Source: Halomonas sp. TD01 (GTDB lineage Bacteria; Pseudomonadota; Gammaproteobacteria; Pseudomonadales; Halomonadaceae). Taken from it: a stretch of 64,000 nucleotides of DNA. The position numbers and the translations under genes were made by a program. The stretch is from assembly GCF_923868895.1 (NCBI RefSeq), contig NZ_OV350343.1, forward strand, positions 1,178,001 through 1,242,000. Reading direction: 5' to 3'. Positions within the stretch are counted from its first letter, which is position 1; every line of letters begins with the position of its first letter. The notes beneath the pieces are model-generated. The model searched no databases. It saw only the letters and a program-made list of their open reading frames with translations, and was not told where the DNA came from. Positions 39,860 to 49,716 of this stretch are shown piece after piece.

Positions 39860-41644
39860 TTAGGCGTTGGGCTCGCGGGGGTCAGTGTAGTGATAATAAC
39901 GTTCGATAGCGCCACGCGTAATGATACCTGAAATTCGCTGCTGCTTTGGTCGATAACCGTGCACGACATAGAGCGCGCCTAGCGCATTGTCCTGAAGTTT
40001 TAGAAACGCTTCTGATAGCGTTGCTTGTAATCCGATAGGTGCCATTTCAAGCCGCTGACCGGGGATCTCAAGTAAGTCAATTCGTTCGTCATCGGGAGGA
40101 GCTTCGCCGTGCAGCGCTTCATCATGTTCCAGCAGCCAACGCGCAAGCTCAGCGGCCTTAAGCGCCAGCACGGGTTTTTCTGCGCTAGAGCGCTCAATGA
40201 CTAGCCACACAGGATTCGTTTCCAACAAACGACGAGCTTGGTCAGGCGTGATCATGCGATCTGTGCGTACTAAATGGCGCTCCATTACCGCCGGCACCGA
40301 CACCCGCGAAAGCGCCTGCATTAAAGGCTGCTGTAACGGATGCAACCCATAGCGTACCGAGCTAATAAAAAAGCCTTCACAACCAGTAAGCTGACGAGAT
40401 GTCAGGCAGGCAACCACGACGACAAGCATGCCAGGCAGCATGATATGAGGCGAATGGGTTAGTTCAAGCAACGCCATCAATGCGGCAAGCGGGGCTTGCA
40501 ATACAGCGCCCATCATCGCCGCCATGCCCAGCATGGCATAAATGCCGGGGTCTGCCGCTTTATCTGGCCATACCCAGCCGCCCAGCATCCCCCCTAGGGC
40601 ACCCGTGGCAGCACCTACCACCAAGACAGGGCCAATAATGCCGATAGGCACACCACCTGCCACGGTGATGGCAGTAATCAAGAGCTTAGCGATCATCAGT
40701 GCCAGCAACACAGTAATGGTCAGCTGATTATTCAACATAGCCGCAACGCTGTCGTAACCAATACCTTGTACTTCAGGAAACCACCACGCAACAGCGCCCG
40801 TTATCACCCCGACGGCGCCTAACCTAAGCCATAGCGGCAACTGATGTAAGTGCTGACTACGCGAAATATGAATAAATACGCCCGCTAATAGGCCAATCAC
40901 CAAACCAATAATAACCACCCAAGGCACATTCATTAACGAACCTAGGGCAACTTCAGGAATGCGAAACGCCGGTTCGTTGCCATACACTAACTGAGCGACC
41001 AGTGCCCCCATGGTAGAGGCAAGTATTACCGGCATAAAGCTCATTAGGGTGTACTCCATCATCACCACTTCCATGGCGAAAATCACCCCTGCGATTGGCG
41101 TATTAAATGATGCTGATATACCTGCCGCCGTACCGCAAGCAACCAACACCCGTAAACTGTTATTGGGCAAGCGAAGCTTGAGACCTAAACCACTAGATGC
41201 CGCTGCGCCCAGATGAATGGCAGGGCCTTCACGTCCCGCTGAGAGGCCACCCAGTACAGACACAACGCCTACCCACCACTGATTAAGCCAGTTGCGCATA
41301 GGGAAACGTCCCTGATGATAGGTGAGACGCTCTATAACATGGCCAACCCCTAACTTACGGGCGGCCGCCTTTTGGCGATAAAGCAGCGTGCCAATCAGCG
41401 TTACGGCAATAATCGGCAGCAGTGCACGTAGCCATGGCGCTAGCCCTTCAAAGGCCTCAGGATTGCCTTCAGGCATATAAAGTGCAGCGCCTACCTCTAG
41501 CAATAAGCGAAAAGCCACCATCACCGCGCCTGTGATCACCCCAGATACTAGCCCCAGCACACACAGCTGAGGCAGGGCATCAACGTTCGCCAACTGGCGA
41601 CGAAAACTTTCTAAGGTGAAATCCGACCGGGAAAAACGTGCCAC
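39860..41644 (-). CDS. CLC-family chloride channel/antiporter with C-terminal CBS region
   Basis: A 594-residue inner-membrane anion transporter. About ten membrane segments (about 25-430) are followed by a cytoplasmic CBS-domain pair (about 450-585, with VMERHLVRTDRMITPDQA). The gating motif GREGPAIHLG with its Glu is intact, as is SFNTPIAGVIFAMEV. The first selectivity loop reads GVGHV where CLC-ec1 has GSGIP, and the third reads GIIGP rather than GIFAP, so anion selectivity may differ from classical Cl-/H+ exchangers (inference). It is divergent from argC with a 198-base gap. Confidence 0.9.
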   Translation of the reverse strand: MARFSRSDFTLESFRRQLANVDALPQLCVLGLVSGVITGAVMVAFRLLLEVGAALYMPEGNPEAFEGLAPWLRALLPIIAVTLIGTLLYRQKAAARKLGVGHVIERLTYHQGRFPMRNWLNQWWVGVVSVLGGLSAGREGPAIHLGAAASSGLGLKLRLPNNSLRVLVACGTAAGISASFNTPIAGVIFAMEVVMMEYTLMSFMPVILASTMGALVAQLVYGNEPAFRIPEVALGSLMNVPWVVIIGLVIGLLAGVFIHISRSQHLHQLPLWLRLGAVGVITGAVAWWFPEVQGIGYDSVAAMLNNQLTITVLLALMIAKLLITAITVAGGVPIGIIGPVLVVGAATGALGGMLGGWVWPDKAADPGIYAMLGMAAMMGAVLQAPLAALMALLELTHSPHIMLPGMLVVVVACLTSRQLTGCEGFFISSVRYGLHPLQQPLMQALSRVSVPAVMERHLVRTDRMITPDQARRLLETNPVWLVIERSSAEKPVLALKAAELARWLLEHDEALHGEAPPDDERIDLLEIPGQRLEMAPIGLQATLSEAFLKLQDNALGALYVVHGYRPKQQRISGIITRGAIERYYHYTDPREPNA

Positions 41645-41842
41645 AACGTCCGTCCTTGCGCTTATTGTTCGTTTCTACGCATCATGTTCGCTTTAATGAA
41701 CACATGCCTGTTTCCCCATAGCGCTCTTATGCGCCTACTCTCTTGTGTATCATAGCTAGCTACAGTTCAACAGCCTGTGGTATCTCATTAGGCTGCTAAT
41801 TATTGTTGGGTCTGACTGTGCGTAATGCGCAAGGAGTGGTTT

Positions 41843-42877
41843 GTGATTAAGGTTGGCATTATAGGTGGTACCGGCTATACCGGCGTTGAGCTGTTGCGGT
41901 TGCTTGCCCTGCATCCACAGGTAAACGTAGAAGCCATTACCTCGCGCTCGGAAGCCGGCGTGAAGGTATGCGACATGTATCCCAACCTGCGCGGCCACTA
42001 TGACGCGCTTACGTTTAGCGAGCCAGACGCCAAGGCGCTGGGTGCAATGGACGCGGTGTTTTTTGCGACACCCCACGGGGTCGCCCACGCGCTAGCAGGC
42101 GAACTGCTCGACAATGGCACTCGGGTAATCGACTTATCTGCTGACTTTCGGCTACGCGATGCCGACGAATGGAGCCAGTGGTACGACCAGCCCCATGGCG
42201 CCCCAGAACTGCTAAAAGAAGCCGTGTATGGCCTGCCAGAAATGCATCGTGAACAGATCAAAAAGGCTCGCTTAATTGCCGTGCCAGGATGTTACCCAAC
42301 GGCTGTTCAACTCGGCTACCTGCCGCTTTTAGAAGCTGGTTTAATCGACCCAGGCCAGTTAATCGCAGACTGTAAATCTGGCGTTACCGGCGCAGGCCGT
42401 GGTGCCAAAGTTGCCTCGCTGCTAGCCGAAGCCAGCGAATCGATGAAAGCCTACGGTGCGTCCGGACATCGCCATTTGCCTGAAATTCGTCAAGGCTTAA
42501 GCGATATGCAGCCAAACGCCGTGGGGCTTACCTTTGTGCCTCACTTAACGCCTATGATCCGCGGCATTCATGCCACGCTCTATAGTACGCTGACTGAAGA
42601 GCCAGGCGATTTACAGGCACTCTTTGAGCAGCGTTACGCCCACGAGCCGTTTGTTGACGTCATGCCTGCAGGCAGCCACCCGGAAACTCGCAGCGTCAAA
42701 GGCAACAATACCTGCCGTATCGCTGTTCACCGTCCTGGCAATGGCAATACCGTGGTCGTACTTTCGATAATTGATAACCTTGTTAAAGGCGCATCAGGCC
42801 AAGCGATTCAAAACCTGAATCTCATGTTTGGCTTTGACGAAAATATGGGCCTCAACGCCCCAGCGTTGATGCCTTAA
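41843..42877 (+). CDS. argC: N-acetyl-gamma-glutamyl-phosphate reductase
   Basis: NADPH-dependent third step of arginine synthesis. GTG at 41843 with AAGGAG exactly 6 nt upstream gives 344 residues starting with the Rossmann motif [18 protein letters not shown]. An ATG at 41825 lies upstream of that ribosome site. The catalytic Cys is in AVPGCYPTA, and [12 protein letters not shown] and [13 protein letters not shown] follow the long-type ArgC. No ArgR box was recognised upstream. A 12-bp inverted repeat follows the stop. Confidence 0.96.
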   Translation: MIKVGIIGGTGYTGVELLRLLALHPQVNVEAITSRSEAGVKVCDMYPNLRGHYDALTFSEPDAKALGAMDAVFFATPHGVAHALAGELLDNGTRVIDLSADFRLRDADEWSQWYDQPHGAPELLKEAVYGLPEMHREQIKKARLIAVPGCYPTAVQLGYLPLLEAGLIDPGQLIADCKSGVTGAGRGAKVASLLAEASESMKAYGASGHRHLPEIRQGLSDMQPNAVGLTFVPHLTPMIRGIHATLYSTLTEEPGDLQALFEQRYAHEPFVDVMPAGSHPETRSVKGNNTCRIAVHRPGNGNTVVVLSIIDNLVKGASGQAIQNLNLMFGFDENMGLNAPALMP

Positions 42878-42886
42878 GGCACGACT

Positions 42887-42922
42887 AATTCCCAGCAATA
42901 GTTGACCATTTTGCTGGGAATT
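42887..42922 (+). terminator. possible terminator hairpin after argC
   Basis: Perfect 12-bp inverted repeat AATTCCCAGCAA / TTGCTGGGAATT with a 12-nt loop. It has no T tract after it, so termination strength is uncertain; it could partly separate argC from erpA. Confidence 0.5.
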
Positions 42923-42979
42923 ACCCATAATCACACTCCAATGTCGATTATTCGTTCTTAAAGCTCGCGGGAGGTACCC

Positions 42980-43333
42980 ATGAGCGGTGCAGAAGCTTTT
43001 ATTCCAACGCCTCTACTATTGTCTGACAGTGCTCGGAAACGCATCCAAGCACTCATGGCAGAAGAGGCCAACCCTGCGCTGAAACTACGCGTTTATGTCA
43101 CCGGTGGTGGCTGCTCGGGGTTCCAGTATGGGTTTGATTTTGCTGAAAACGTGGCCGAAGACGACACGTTGATTGAATTTGGCGATGCCATCCTCGTGGT
43201 CGATCCTCTCTCCTACCAATACTTGGTGGGTTCAACCATCGACTATGAAGAAGGGTTAGCAGGTGCCCGCTTTCGTGTTCAAAACCCCAACGCTACGGCC
43301 ACCTGCGGCTGTGGTGCTTCCTTCATGGTCTAA
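42980..43333 (+). CDS. erpA: A-type iron-sulfur carrier ErpA
   Basis: Delivers Fe-S clusters to apoproteins, including isoprenoid enzymes. The 117 residues carry the three cluster cysteines in [11 protein letters not shown] and [10 protein letters not shown], the latter with C-G-C near the C-terminus. The N-terminal [13 protein letters not shown] is typical. Length equals E. coli ErpA (114) closely. GGGAGGTACCC precedes the ATG. Confidence 0.94.
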   Translation: MSGAEAFIPTPLLLSDSARKRIQALMAEEANPALKLRVYVTGGGCSGFQYGFDFAENVAEDDTLIEFGDAILVVDPLSYQYLVGSTIDYEEGLAGARFRVQNPNATATCGCGASFMV

Positions 43334-43482
43334 CCAACGTTGGTAACAACCCCCTCCCCGTGACTTGACGCCTTGGTGGTTTCTCGCCAAGGTTAAAAGG
43401 TCAATAACGGTTGCAGACGTAATTTATAAGAGAAAATCTTCTTTAAATGACGTCACTAACCAAATAATACACGGGGAAACTA

Positions 43483-44253
43483 ATGAATTACCTACTAAAA
43501 AAATCTGTCATTGCTACCGCTCTTGCTCTGGGTTTAGGCAGTACCACTATCGCGTTTGCACAAACGCCTTCTGTGAATGTGGCCACTGACCCAAGCTTTG
43601 TACCGTTCGAAATGATGGATCCTGAAACCGGTGAAATGATCGGTTTTGATATGGATATCATCAACGCCGTCGCCGAGCGCGCTGGCTTTGAAGTTAACCT
43701 CACCACGATGGAATTCTCTGGCATCATTCCCGCCGTCCAAACTGGCAGCCAGGAAATCGCCATCGCGGGCACCACCATTACTGAAGAGCGTGCCCAGGTC
43801 GTCGATTTCTCCGACCCCTACTATGACTCAGGTCTGCAAATCATCGTGCGCGCTGACAACGAAGATGTCTCTTCGATTGAAGACCTAGCAGGTCTCACCA
43901 TTGCCACCAAAATCGGCTCTACTAGCTACGACTTCCTTCAGCAGGAACTCGGCGAAGATGCCGACATTACTCCCTATCCTGGCACGGCTGATATGTACAT
44001 GGCGCTCTTAGGGCGCAACGTCGACGCAGTGCTGTACGACGCCCCTAACGTCGCCTACTTCTCACAAACCCGTGGTGAAGGCCGTACCAAGGTGGTTGGC
44101 CCACTATATGAAGGCCAGCAGTACGGCATTGTTTTCCATAAAGGCAGCGAGTGGGTAGAGCCTACCAACGAAGCGCTTGCCGCTATGCGTGAAGACGGCA
44201 CCTACGATGAAATCTACACGAAGTGGTTTGGTGAAGCCCCCAGCGCTGAGTAA
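43483..44253 (+). CDS. amino-acid ABC transporter substrate-binding protein (GlnH-like)
   Basis: Periplasmic receptor of a polar amino-acid importer (family 3 binding proteins). The 256-residue precursor has a signal peptide (about 1-26, ending AFA). The ligand-site signature is [18 protein letters not shown], with [34 protein letters not shown] and YDAPNVAYF. Permease and ATPase genes follow. A hairpin between this gene and the permease probably lets the receptor be made in excess. The substrate could be glutamine, glutamate or a related amino acid. Confidence 0.92.
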   Translation: MNYLLKKSVIATALALGLGSTTIAFAQTPSVNVATDPSFVPFEMMDPETGEMIGFDMDIINAVAERAGFEVNLTTMEFSGIIPAVQTGSQEIAIAGTTITEERAQVVDFSDPYYDSGLQIIVRADNEDVSSIEDLAGLTIATKIGSTSYDFLQQELGEDADITPYPGTADMYMALLGRNVDAVLYDAPNVAYFSQTRGEGRTKVVGPLYEGQQYGIVFHKGSEWVEPTNEALAAMREDGTYDEIYTKWFGEAPSAE

Positions 44254-44291
44254 CGCCGCTGTTCGCTATCACTAACAAGTGCTTTTCATCT

Positions 44292-44321
44292 CAGGGCCGG
44301 GCGGCTATTCCCCCGGCCCTG
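44292..44321 (+). terminator. attenuator-like hairpin between receptor and permease genes
   Basis: Perfect 10-bp GC-rich inverted repeat CAGGGCCGGG / CCCGGCCCTG with a 10-nt loop. A loose T-rich stretch (TTTTTC) comes only 14 bases later. It probably reduces read-through or protects the upstream message end. Confidence 0.6.
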
Positions 44322-44351
44322 TGTCGTTGTTAATTTTTCTGGAGATAACGC

Positions 44352-45023
44352 GTGGACGTTAACTTTCAGTTTGATTGGTCGGCCGCATTTGGGTCGATCC
44401 CTTATCTGTTACCAGGTATTCCTTGGACACTGCTTATATCGTTTGGCGGCTTAGCTATCGGCTTCTTTATTGGCATTTTCTTTGGTTTATTGCGCATTAG
44501 TCCAGTGCGTTGGCTACGCTGGCCAGCGATTTTTTACGTCGAAGTTTTTCGCGGCACGCCCATTTTAGTGCAGGTTCTGTTTATCTTTTATGGCTTACCC
44601 CAACTACTGGGCAGCCCAATCAACGCATTAGTCGCCGGTATCGCCGCTATCGCCATTAATTCAGGGGCTTATATCTCTGAAATAGTGCGGGGCGGCGTGC
44701 AGTCTATCGAGCGTGGTCAGCGAGAAGCCTCTCTCTCATTAGGCTTGTCTCGAACCCAAGCTTTTCGTTACGTGATTTGGCCCCAAGCCCTACGGCGCAT
44801 GATTCCTCCGCTGGGCAACCAGGGCATCATCAGTATCAAAGATACCTCGCTATTTTCAGTGATTGGGGTCGGTGAATTGGTTCGCCAAGGGCAAATTTAT
44901 ATTGCGACTACCTTTACCGCACTTGAGGTCTATTTCATGGTGGCGCTGATGTACCTTGCCATCACCTGGACTCTCTCTTTGATTCTGCGCCAAATTGAGC
45001 GCAGAGGCCTCGCAGGACAATAA
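44352..45023 (+). CDS. amino-acid ABC transporter permease (GlnP-like)
   Basis: Inner-membrane channel subunit. It is a 223-residue His/Glu/Gln/Arg-type permease with about five helices. Signature elements are [44 protein letters not shown] and the EAA loop [32 protein letters not shown] (written in parts: [17 protein letters not shown], then [10 protein letters not shown]). It uses GTG with GGAG upstream. The ATPase gene begins 11 bases after it. Confidence 0.93.
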   Translation: MDVNFQFDWSAAFGSIPYLLPGIPWTLLISFGGLAIGFFIGIFFGLLRISPVRWLRWPAIFYVEVFRGTPILVQVLFIFYGLPQLLGSPINALVAGIAAIAINSGAYISEIVRGGVQSIERGQREASLSLGLSRTQAFRYVIWPQALRRMIPPLGNQGIISIKDTSLFSVIGVGELVRQGQIYIATTFTALEVYFMVALMYLAITWTLSLILRQIERRGLAGQ

Positions 45024-45034
45024 AGGAACGTGCA

Positions 45035-45793
45035 ATGACCTCTACCCAATCGCCAATTGTGCGTATGCAGCAGCTCAATAAGCATTTTGGCAGCCTGCAC
45101 GTACTCAATAATATTGATCTTGAAATTATCCCTGGTGAAGTCGTCGTTATCATCGGTGCCAGTGGCTCTGGTAAATCAACACTCATCCGCTGTATCAACG
45201 GCTTAGAAGAGTTTCAATCCGGCTCTCTTGATGTTGATGGCAACCAATTACTGCCCAATGGTAAAAGCAGTAAAGCGCTGCAAACTATCCGTACTGAAGT
45301 CGGCATGGTGTTTCAGCAGTTCAACCTTTTTCCCCACTTAAGCGTGCGCGACAACGTCACCCTTGCGCCCATGAAAGTGCGGGGGTGGAGCCGACAAGAT
45401 GCCGAAGATACTGCTGAAAGACTGCTAGAGCGCGTTGGTATTGCAGACCAAGCAGATAAGTACCCAAGCCAGCTATCGGGCGGGCAACAGCAACGTGTGG
45501 CGTTAGCCCGAGCATTAGCCATGGAACCCCGCCTTATGCTGTTTGACGAGCCTACGTCAGCGCTTGACCCTGAAATGATTGGTGAAGTGCTGGACGCCAT
45601 GCGAGAGCTTGCCAAAGAAGGCATGACCATGGTGATTGTTACCCATGAAATGGGCTTTGCCCGTGAGGTGGCAGACCGCGTTATTTTCATCCATAAAGGC
45701 GAAATTGCCGAACAAGGCCCCCCCGAGCAACTGTTCGATACGCCACAACATGAGCGAACACAATCCTTCCTTGCACGCGTTTTGAAGCACTAA
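45035..45793 (+). CDS. amino-acid ABC transporter ATP-binding protein (GlnQ-like)
   Basis: Cytoplasmic ATPase of the importer. The 252 residues have Walker [11 protein letters not shown]-loop [11 protein letters not shown], signature LSGGQQQR, Walker [15 protein letters not shown] and the switch His in [19 protein letters not shown] precedes the ATG. A strong terminator follows at 45839. Confidence 0.95.
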   Translation: MTSTQSPIVRMQQLNKHFGSLHVLNNIDLEIIPGEVVVIIGASGSGKSTLIRCINGLEEFQSGSLDVDGNQLLPNGKSSKALQTIRTEVGMVFQQFNLFPHLSVRDNVTLAPMKVRGWSRQDAEDTAERLLERVGIADQADKYPSQLSGGQQQRVALARALAMEPRLMLFDEPTSALDPEMIGEVLDAMRELAKEGMTMVIVTHEMGFAREVADRVIFIHKGEIAEQGPPEQLFDTPQHERTQSFLARVLKH

Positions 45794-45838
45794 TGTCGGA
45801 ATTAATCTGACTTTTTTGCCAATTTTTACCCCGTTAAA

Positions 45839-45869
45839 TGGCCTGTCACCACGACAGGCCATTTTTTTT
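45839..45869 (+). terminator. intrinsic terminator after the amino-acid ABC operon
   Basis: Perfect 9-bp stem TGGCCTGTC / GACAGGCCA with a 5-nt loop and eight T. It insulates the following origin-like region from transcription coming from the left. Confidence 0.92.
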
Positions 45870-46358
45870 GCCTGTGGATACTATTTTTTACACGCTTTGT
45901 TATATCGCGCTACGACACCTACCATGAGCGCAAATAAGCACTTTATAAGACACCAATCTCACTTGTTCACAGGTGCGGTAACAAACTCGGTATGAGCCGG
46001 TGGATAACCCGTTGTTTGTCATGCTTGTGTGTAAGTCGCACTTTCATCCACAGGAGTAGCACCGCTTCTACTCAGGTACTCCGCCGTTTAATCATGTAAA
46101 AGCTAACAATTTAAGTCGTTGAAATTAATTGTTTAATTTCGGTTATCAACAGATTTTGTCCACACCAGTAGTTACAACATCAATAGAACTTCTCTTATAT
46201 ATTTTTATTTTGTTATTAATAATAGATGGATACTTAGTTTTGGGTGTGGAAAAACCTGACGGTTACCCACAGGAGGTTTATACTGGCGGGCTTACTCAAT
46301 CAGTGAACACACACTGACTCACATCATCCGTGCCAAACGGCGCAAGACGAGGTGCCTC
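45870..46358. other. second origin-like region upstream of mnmG
   Basis: About 490 bases without a credible gene, crowded with DnaA-box-like 9-mers. On the plus strand: TTGTTCACA (45963), TCATCCACA (46044), TTATCAACA (46143), TTGTCCACA (46156) and TTACCCACA (46263). On the minus strand: GTATCCACA (45873-45881) and TTTTCCACA (46245-46253, matches TTWTNCACA). Between 46165 and 46240 it is extremely A+T-rich, as an unwinding element would be. In E. coli oriC lies next to mnmG (gidA), and some pseudomonads have an autonomously replicating segment on this side too (established). The mnmG promoter must also lie here. Confidence 0.65.
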
Positions 46359-48263
46359 TTGAACTATCCCGACCGCTTTGACGTGATTGTCATCGGCGGT
46401 GGCCATGCGGGAACTGAAGCCGCATTGGCCTCTGCTCGTATGGGTTGTCAAACCCTATTGCTAACTCACAATTTCGAAACGCTCGGCCAAATGTCGTGCA
46501 ACCCAGCGATTGGTGGGATTGGCAAAAGCCACCTAGTAAAAGAAATTGATGCACTCGGTGGTGCAATGGGGCTAGCCACGGACTTAGGCGGCATCCAGTT
46601 TCGGGTATTGAACGCTCGTAAAGGCCCAGCCGTTCGAGCGACACGTGCTCAAGCAGACCGAATTCGCTACAAAGCCGCTATTCGCGGAATGCTGGAAAAC
46701 CAGCCGAATTTAACGATTTTTCAGCAAGCCGCTGGCGATCTGATTGTGGATAACCACACCGTTCGAGGTGTCGTAACCGAAACAGGCATCCGCTTCCACG
46801 CGGAGTCCGTCGTTCTATCAACGGGGACGTTTTTAGGGGGAGTTATCCACATTGGGTTGGATCAAAGCCGCGGGGGTCGCGCCGGGGATCCGCCGTCCAA
46901 TGCTTTGGCTGAACGCTTACGAGCATTACCGTTTCGCGTTGATCGATTAAAAACCGGGACGCCTCCACGTATTGATGCCAAAACCGTCGACTTCACATCA
47001 TTGGAAGAGCAGCCAGGTGATACGCCAACGCCGGTCATGTCATACCTTGGTTCACGGGAAATGCATCCTCAGCAGGTGAGCTGCCACATTGCGCACACCA
47101 ATGAGCGCACCCATGAAATCATCATGGCGAACCTAGACCGCTCACCCATGTATTCTGGTGTCATCGAAGGCATTGGTCCGCGATACTGCCCGTCGATTGA
47201 AGACAAAGTTCACCGTTTTGCCGACAAATCAAGCCATCAGGTATTTATTGAACCTGAAGGCTTGGACACACATGAGCTCTATCCCAACGGAATCTCAACG
47301 TCGTTGCCTTTCGATGTTCAGTTACAGGTGGTTCGCTCGATTAAAGGTTTAGAAAACGCTCATATCACACGGCCTGGCTACGCCATTGAGTACGACTTTT
47401 TTGACCCGCGAGATTTAAAACACTCGCTGGAAACTAAATTTATCCACAACCTGTTTTTTGCTGGACAAATAAACGGTACTACCGGCTACGAAGAGGCGGG
47501 TGCTCAAGGGTTGCTGGCAGGCTTGAATGCCGCTCGTCGCGCCAAACAATTAGAGGCGTGGCATCCCCGCCGTGATGAAGCTTATCTCGGTGTGTTGGTG
47601 GATGATCTGATTACCATGGGTACCAAAGAGCCCTACCGCATGTTTACCTCACGTGCGGAATATCGTCTCCTGCTACGCGAAGACAATGCTGATCTGCGTT
47701 TAACTGAGAAAGGTCGCGAGCTCGGTTTAGTCGATGACAAGCGTTGGGCGGCGTTTAGCCAAAAACGCGAAGCCATCGAACGTGAAACAGCTCGTTTGGC
47801 AACCGTTTGGGTGCAGCCCAATACACCTGCCGCCGCTAAAATTGCTGAAAAAACCGGTAGACCGCTTCCTCGCGAATACTGCTTGAGCGATTTGTTAAAG
47901 CGCCCCGAGCTTACCTATGCAGATATTACATCGCTGCCAGGTATCGAAAGCGGCGATGTTGACGATGAAACAGTTGCCGAACAGGTACAAATTCAAGCGA
48001 AATATCAGGGGTATATTGACCGTCAGCAGGATGAGATCGATAAACTCAAACGCCATGAAGCAACACCGCTACCTGCCGAGTTGGATTATCAGCGGGTCGA
48101 AGGTCTGTCTAATGAGATCCGTCAAAAGCTTAGCGAAACGCGTCCTGAAACCCTGGCTCAAGCGGCTAGAATCTCAGGCGTGACCCCTGCAGCGGTGTCT
48201 ATTTTGCTAATACATTTGAAAAAACGTCGGTTAGTCAGCAATACCGAGGTAGTTAACGGATGA
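46359..48263 (+). CDS. mnmG: tRNA uridine 5-carboxymethylaminomethyl modification enzyme MnmG (GidA)
   Basis: FAD protein that acts with MnmE on wobble U34. The 634 residues contain the FAD-binding [40 protein letters not shown], a redox Cys region ending RYCPSIEDK, and [18 protein letters not shown]. The start is TTG at 46359 with GAGG upstream, matching the E. coli N-terminus. Perfect DnaA boxes occur inside at 46745, 46843 and 47440. It overlaps rsmG by 4 nt (ATGA). Confidence 0.97.
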   Translation: MNYPDRFDVIVIGGGHAGTEAALASARMGCQTLLLTHNFETLGQMSCNPAIGGIGKSHLVKEIDALGGAMGLATDLGGIQFRVLNARKGPAVRATRAQADRIRYKAAIRGMLENQPNLTIFQQAAGDLIVDNHTVRGVVTETGIRFHAESVVLSTGTFLGGVIHIGLDQSRGGRAGDPPSNALAERLRALPFRVDRLKTGTPPRIDAKTVDFTSLEEQPGDTPTPVMSYLGSREMHPQQVSCHIAHTNERTHEIIMANLDRSPMYSGVIEGIGPRYCPSIEDKVHRFADKSSHQVFIEPEGLDTHELYPNGISTSLPFDVQLQVVRSIKGLENAHITRPGYAIEYDFFDPRDLKHSLETKFIHNLFFAGQINGTTGYEEAGAQGLLAGLNAARRAKQLEAWHPRRDEAYLGVLVDDLITMGTKEPYRMFTSRAEYRLLLREDNADLRLTEKGRELGLVDDKRWAAFSQKREAIERETARLATVWVQPNTPAAAKIAEKTGRPLPREYCLSDLLKRPELTYADITSLPGIESGDVDDETVAEQVQIQAKYQGYIDRQQDEIDKLKRHEATPLPAELDYQRVEGLSNEIRQKLSETRPETLAQAARISGVTPAAVSILLIHLKKRRLVSNTEVVNG

Positions 48264-48925
48264 GTCAATTAACGCCATTGATCAACAGTTTGCCTAAAAC
48301 GGTTGCACCCCGGTTAGATGAAGGATTAGCTGAGCTAGGTGCCACTGTGACTGCCAAACAGCGCGAACAACTACTCGGTTTGCTCGCTCTATTGCACAAG
48401 TGGAATCAGGCTTATAACCTCACCGCTGTGCGCGATGTTGAAGAAATGGTTTCACGACACGTGCTGGATAGTGCTGCTGTTGCGCCTTATGTTCATGGGC
48501 CTCAGGTACTTGATGTAGGTGCTGGCCCCGGCTTACCAGGCCTTGTGCTTGCTATTATGAAGCCTGAATTACAGGTAACGCTGCTCGATAGCAATGGCAA
48601 GAAAGTTCGCTTTCAGCGCCAAGCAGTGATGGAATTAGCGTTGACTAACGTCACGCCAACCCAAGCTCGTGTCGAGCAATTCAATGGTCAGGCGTTTGAT
48701 CAGGTTATTTCCCGAGCCTTTGCCAGCTTGGTAGACTTTATTTCGCTAACCCGAGCGCTACCGGCAGCTCACGGGCAGTGGCTTGCTATGAAAGGCCCTG
48801 GCGCTGATGATGAACTGCGTAAGTTGCCCGCCTATGTTGAGCTCCAGGCGCGTCACCTACTGAGTGTACCCTTCGAGACGGCCGAGCGGCAGCTGTTGAT
48901 TCTGACCCCAAAAGGAGTTGAGTAG
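48260..48925 (+). CDS. rsmG: 16S rRNA (guanine-527-N7)-methyltransferase
   Basis: SAM-dependent methyltransferase of the ribosomal small subunit. The 221 residues have [26 protein letters not shown], the SAM motif [16 protein letters not shown], and [13 protein letters not shown]. It is translationally coupled to mnmG upstream (ATGA) and to parA downstream (TAGTG). Confidence 0.96.
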   Translation: MSQLTPLINSLPKTVAPRLDEGLAELGATVTAKQREQLLGLLALLHKWNQAYNLTAVRDVEEMVSRHVLDSAAVAPYVHGPQVLDVGAGPGLPGLVLAIMKPELQVTLLDSNGKKVRFQRQAVMELALTNVTPTQARVEQFNGQAFDQVISRAFASLVDFISLTRALPAAHGQWLAMKGPGADDELRKLPAYVELQARHLLSVPFETAERQLLILTPKGVE

Positions 48926-49692
48926 TGAGCCAGATCATTGCCCTGACCAACCAAAAAGGCGGTGTGGGCAAGTCCACTTCAGCCGTTAATCTCGCCGCCA
49001 GTTTGGCAGCACTTGATCGTCGGATCCTGCTGGTAGACTTAGACCCACAGGGGCACGCCAGCATGGGCAGCGGCATTGATAAGTACGCGCTAGAAAAAAG
49101 CGTACTTGACGTACTGCTGGGAGAAACATCCGCAAGCGATGCGATTGTTCGCGGTCTTCCAGTAAAATACGATGTCCTACCTGGCAATGGCGACTTAACT
49201 GCCGCTGAAGTAGAGCTGCTCGATAGTGACCAGCGGCAAAGTCGTTTGTCGTTAGCACTGCAGACCGTGGCAGATGACTATGATGTCGTGCTCATTGACT
49301 GCCCACCGTCGCTGAATATGCTTACCGTGAATGCGTTGACCGCTGCTAATGGCGTACTTATTCCATTACAGTGTGAATTCTACGCATTGGAAGGATTATC
49401 AGCGCTGCTGGATACTGTTGAGCAGATTAAACAGAGCATCAATCCTGATCTAGCCGTTTCTGGCATTCTGCGTACTATGTACGATAAGCGCACCAGTTTG
49501 ACTCGCGAAGTCGACAAACAACTGAGAGACTTTTTTGGCGATGCGCTGTTAAAAACAACCATTCCGCGCAATGTGAAGGTTGCTGAAGCACCAAGCCATG
49601 GCTTGCCCGTTACTCAATACGCGCGCTTTTCGCGGGGTAGCCAAGCTTATCGTGTGCTTGCTAAAGAGATGATTCGGCGGCTATCGCTGTAA
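48925..49692 (+). CDS. parA: chromosome-partitioning ATPase ParA (Soj)
   Basis: MinD/ParA-type ATPase that moves ParB-parS complexes over the nucleoid. The 255 residues begin with the deviant Walker A NQKGGVGKSTSAVNLAA, then LVDLDPQGHASMGSGID, and Walker B VVLIDCPPSLNMLTVNAL. It lacks the N-terminal HTH of plasmid ParA, so it is the chromosomal type. GTG start, coupled to rsmG. Four parS sites are present at 16.0-20.8 kb. Confidence 0.97.
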   Translation: MSQIIALTNQKGGVGKSTSAVNLAASLAALDRRILLVDLDPQGHASMGSGIDKYALEKSVLDVLLGETSASDAIVRGLPVKYDVLPGNGDLTAAEVELLDSDQRQSRLSLALQTVADDYDVVLIDCPPSLNMLTVNALTAANGVLIPLQCEFYALEGLSALLDTVEQIKQSINPDLAVSGILRTMYDKRTSLTREVDKQLRDFFGDALLKTTIPRNVKVAEAPSHGLPVTQYARFSRGSQAYRVLAKEMIRRLSL

Positions 49693-49716
49693 CATAAAAA
49701 GTACGAGGGGAAGCGA

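Noticed and set aside
46129..46317. A 62-codon open frame in the A+T-rich block upstream of mnmG
   Set aside because: Hydrophobic only because of the A/T-rich DNA, without a ribosome site, and filled with DnaA-box-like motifs; better explained as an origin or regulatory region.
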